A DNA stretch of 33,104 nucleotides from an uncultured Sphingobacteriales bacterium (lineage in GTDB: Bacteria; Bacteroidota; Bacteroidia; Chitinophagales; Chitinophagaceae), in NCBI GenBank assembly GCA_937871285.1, contig CALMQS010000140.1, positions 1-33,104 of the forward strand, written 5' to 3'. Below the pieces are notes generated by a model. That model did no database searches and was not told where the DNA came from. It saw only the letters and a program-made list of their open reading frames with translations. The first letter of the stretch is position 1. Every line of letters begins with the position of its first letter. The position numbers were made by a program, and so were the translations under genes. Positions 31,949-33,104 of the stretch are shown here, in pieces.

Positions 31949-31980
31949 ACTTTTTTAATTGGTTTAAGCTGGAGGGTTTA

Positions 31981-32022
31981 ACGAGTATGGTAGAAGGTGT
32001 AGGGTGAAAGGTATAGGGTAAA
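31981..32022 (+). repeat. Heptad array upstream of der, plus-strand orientation
   Basis: Six units, including TGGTAGA, AGGTGTA, GGGTGAA, AGGTATA, GGGTAAA. It is the same family as the dacB-end array. AGGTATAGGGTA (32009-32020) is the exact complement of 32146-32157. Confidence 0.75.
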
Positions 32023-32098
32023 CATCTCCTTATATCCATCCCATCTTCCTTATCTTTATCGCTATAAATCTTAAGGTGAAAGTTATTTCCCATCTCTA

Positions 32099-32175
32099 CT
32101 TCATACCTCACTCCTTATACCTTATACCTTATACCTTACACCCTATACCCTATACCTCACTACCTTATATCCCAT
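32099..32175 (-). repeat. Heptad array downstream of era
   Basis: Nine perfect-phase units from 32099 to 32161 (CCTTATA three times in a row, CCCTATA twice, CCTCACT twice, CCTTACA and CTTCATA), followed by two further units up to the era stop. On the era transcript they read TATAAGG, the same unit as after dacB. Confidence 0.85.
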
Positions 32176-32176
32176 A

Positions 32177-33043
32177 TCAGTACCCGTATTCCTTTAAATG
32201 TATATCATTGTCTCTCCATTTGGGACGTACTTTAACAAATAATTCGAGGAACACTTTACTGTCCAGAAATTTTTCTATATCCTGCCGGGCTGTTGTTCCG
32301 ATTTGCCGGATCATTTTTCCTTTTTCTCCCAGAATAATAGCTTTCTGCGATTCCCGGTGAACAATAATCTCTGCCGTTATTTTAATTAAGCTGATCTTTT
32401 CCTTAAATTCCCTTACCACTACGGCAGTATGATAAGGAATTTCATCCTGGAAGAGATCAAATATTTTTTCACGTATCATTTCGCCCACAAAAAAACGGGT
32501 AGGCAGGTCCGTCAGGTCATCTCCATCGTAAAAGGGCTCTCCTTCCGGCAAAAACTCCAGTATGTCATGGAGCAACCCGTCTGTATTAATTTTTTTAAGC
32601 GCCGAAATAGCGATCGTTTTTTTACAATATGCTTTTGCATTAAAAAAATCCGATACCTGCTTTATCTTGTCTTGCTGCACACGGTCAATCTTATTCAGCA
32701 CCACAAAAGCGGGAACTTTTAACCTGAGTCCTGAAAAAATGCTGTCTGCTTCTTCAAGATTCTCATTTACGTCAACCAAAAGCAATGCAAGATCTGCATC
32801 TTCCAGGCTGTTTTTTACCGAATGCATCATTTTTTCATGCAATTTATACCGGGGTTCTATAATGCCCGGTGTATCGGAAAAAATAACCTGGTAGTTTTCG
32901 CTGTTTAAAAAACCTTTGATGCGATGGCGGGTGGTTTGTACTTTAGGCGACACAATAGCCAGCTTCTCTCCTATGAGTGCGTTGAGCAAAGTGCTTTTGC
33001 CGGCATTGGGTTTACCAAAGATATTTACAAATCCAACTTTCAT
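32177..33043 (-). CDS. era: Ribosome-maturation GTPase Era
   Basis: A 288-residue GTPase that binds the 3' end of 16S rRNA and acts in 30S assembly. G domain: GKPNAGKS at 10-17, the effector segment KVQTTRHRIKG, DTPG as G3 and NKID as G4. The C-terminal KH domain contains GEKGKMIRQIG. The ATG at 33043 (MKVGFVNIFG) fits homologues; an ATG two codons earlier (33049) is possible. The open frame to 33103 contains a TACCTTTG promoter box (33061-33068) and is not coding. The gene is complete within the window. Confidence 0.95.
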   Translation of the reverse strand: MKVGFVNIFGKPNAGKSTLLNALIGEKLAIVSPKVQTTRHRIKGFLNSENYQVIFSDTPGIIEPRYKLHEKMMHSVKNSLEDADLALLLVDVNENLEEADSIFSGLRLKVPAFVVLNKIDRVQQDKIKQVSDFFNAKAYCKKTIAISALKKINTDGLLHDILEFLPEGEPFYDGDDLTDLPTRFFVGEMIREKIFDLFQDEIPYHTAVVVREFKEKISLIKITAEIIVHRESQKAIILGEKGKMIRQIGTTARQDIEKFLDSKVFLELFVKVRPKWRDNDIHLKEYGY

Positions 33044-33060
33044 CAGCATAAAAATTCCTG

Positions 33061-33068
33061 CAAAGGTA
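33061..33068 (-). promoter_or_regulatory. Candidate -7 promoter box of era
   Basis: The minus strand reads TACCTTTG, a perfect TAnnTTTG, giving a leader of about 8-14 nt before era. The -33 region is too close to the window end to judge. Confidence 0.45.
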
Positions 33069-33104
33069 ACAGAAACAAAAATTGTTTGGCTGATTAAATA
33101 CATA

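Noticed and set aside
33044..33103. N-terminal extension of Era to the window edge
   Set aside because: It contains a -7 promoter box and does not match the compact Era N-terminus.

Overview
The window looks like chromosomal DNA of a Bacteroidetes bacterium, probably a member of the Chitinophagaceae. The support is: moderate-GC coding DNA with AT-rich spacers, a protein ending in a Por/type IX secretion (T9SS type A) sorting domain, GYF_2-type and HU/CCDC81-type small membrane proteins, an outer-membrane barrel beside a giant TPR protein, a DNA topoisomerase I without zinc ribbons, and several TAnnTTTG promoter boxes. Family-level placement is inference. No phage, insertion sequence, CRISPR array, tRNA or rRNA was recognised.

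Layout. 1-4.4 kb (minus strand): an unrecognised protein, a lipoylated E2 acyltransferase, CinA and a Uma2-type nuclease-fold protein whose 3' end overlaps cinA. 4.4-6.8 kb: a PBP4-type D,D-carboxypeptidase converging on a DoxX membrane protein across a repeat-filled spacer. 7.0-12.5 kb (plus): a 1012-residue TPR protein, a plug-less outer-membrane barrel and an HU-like membrane protein. 12.5-14.1 kb (minus): two paralogous tail-anchored GYF_2 proteins. 14.2-18.8 kb (minus): a tight operon of PIG-L/LmbE deacetylase, 53-residue glycine-rich membrane protein, 40-residue membrane protein and a sodium/solute symporter. 19.1-21.5 kb (minus): DUF2520 Rossmann protein, UbiA prenyltransferase and Maf. 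21.5-27.9 kb (plus): alpha/beta hydrolase, TopA, FtsX/MacB-type permease, small exported protein and TsaD. 28.0-33.0 kb (minus): a duplicated LRR protein with a T9SS signal, then Der and Era.

Most genes are housekeeping (tRNA t6A, ribosome GTPases, topoisomerase, nucleotide sanitation, cell wall) mixed with envelope functions. The transporter/deacetylase operon probably releases or processes an amino-sugar compound outside the cytoplasm and imports a product; the substrate cannot be read from sequence.

The most unusual signal is not a gene. Many spacers are built from degenerate 7-bp units: 997-1045, 5827-5861, 6062-6220, 6344-6399, 18862-19105, 20652-20693, 26690-26720, 31981-32022 and 32099-32175. 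Most begin at, or run into, the stop codon of the upstream gene, several in the same orientation relative to that gene. Separate arrays share blocks of up to 37 bp with one mismatch. This looks like a dispersed, 3'-end-associated heptad repeat system.
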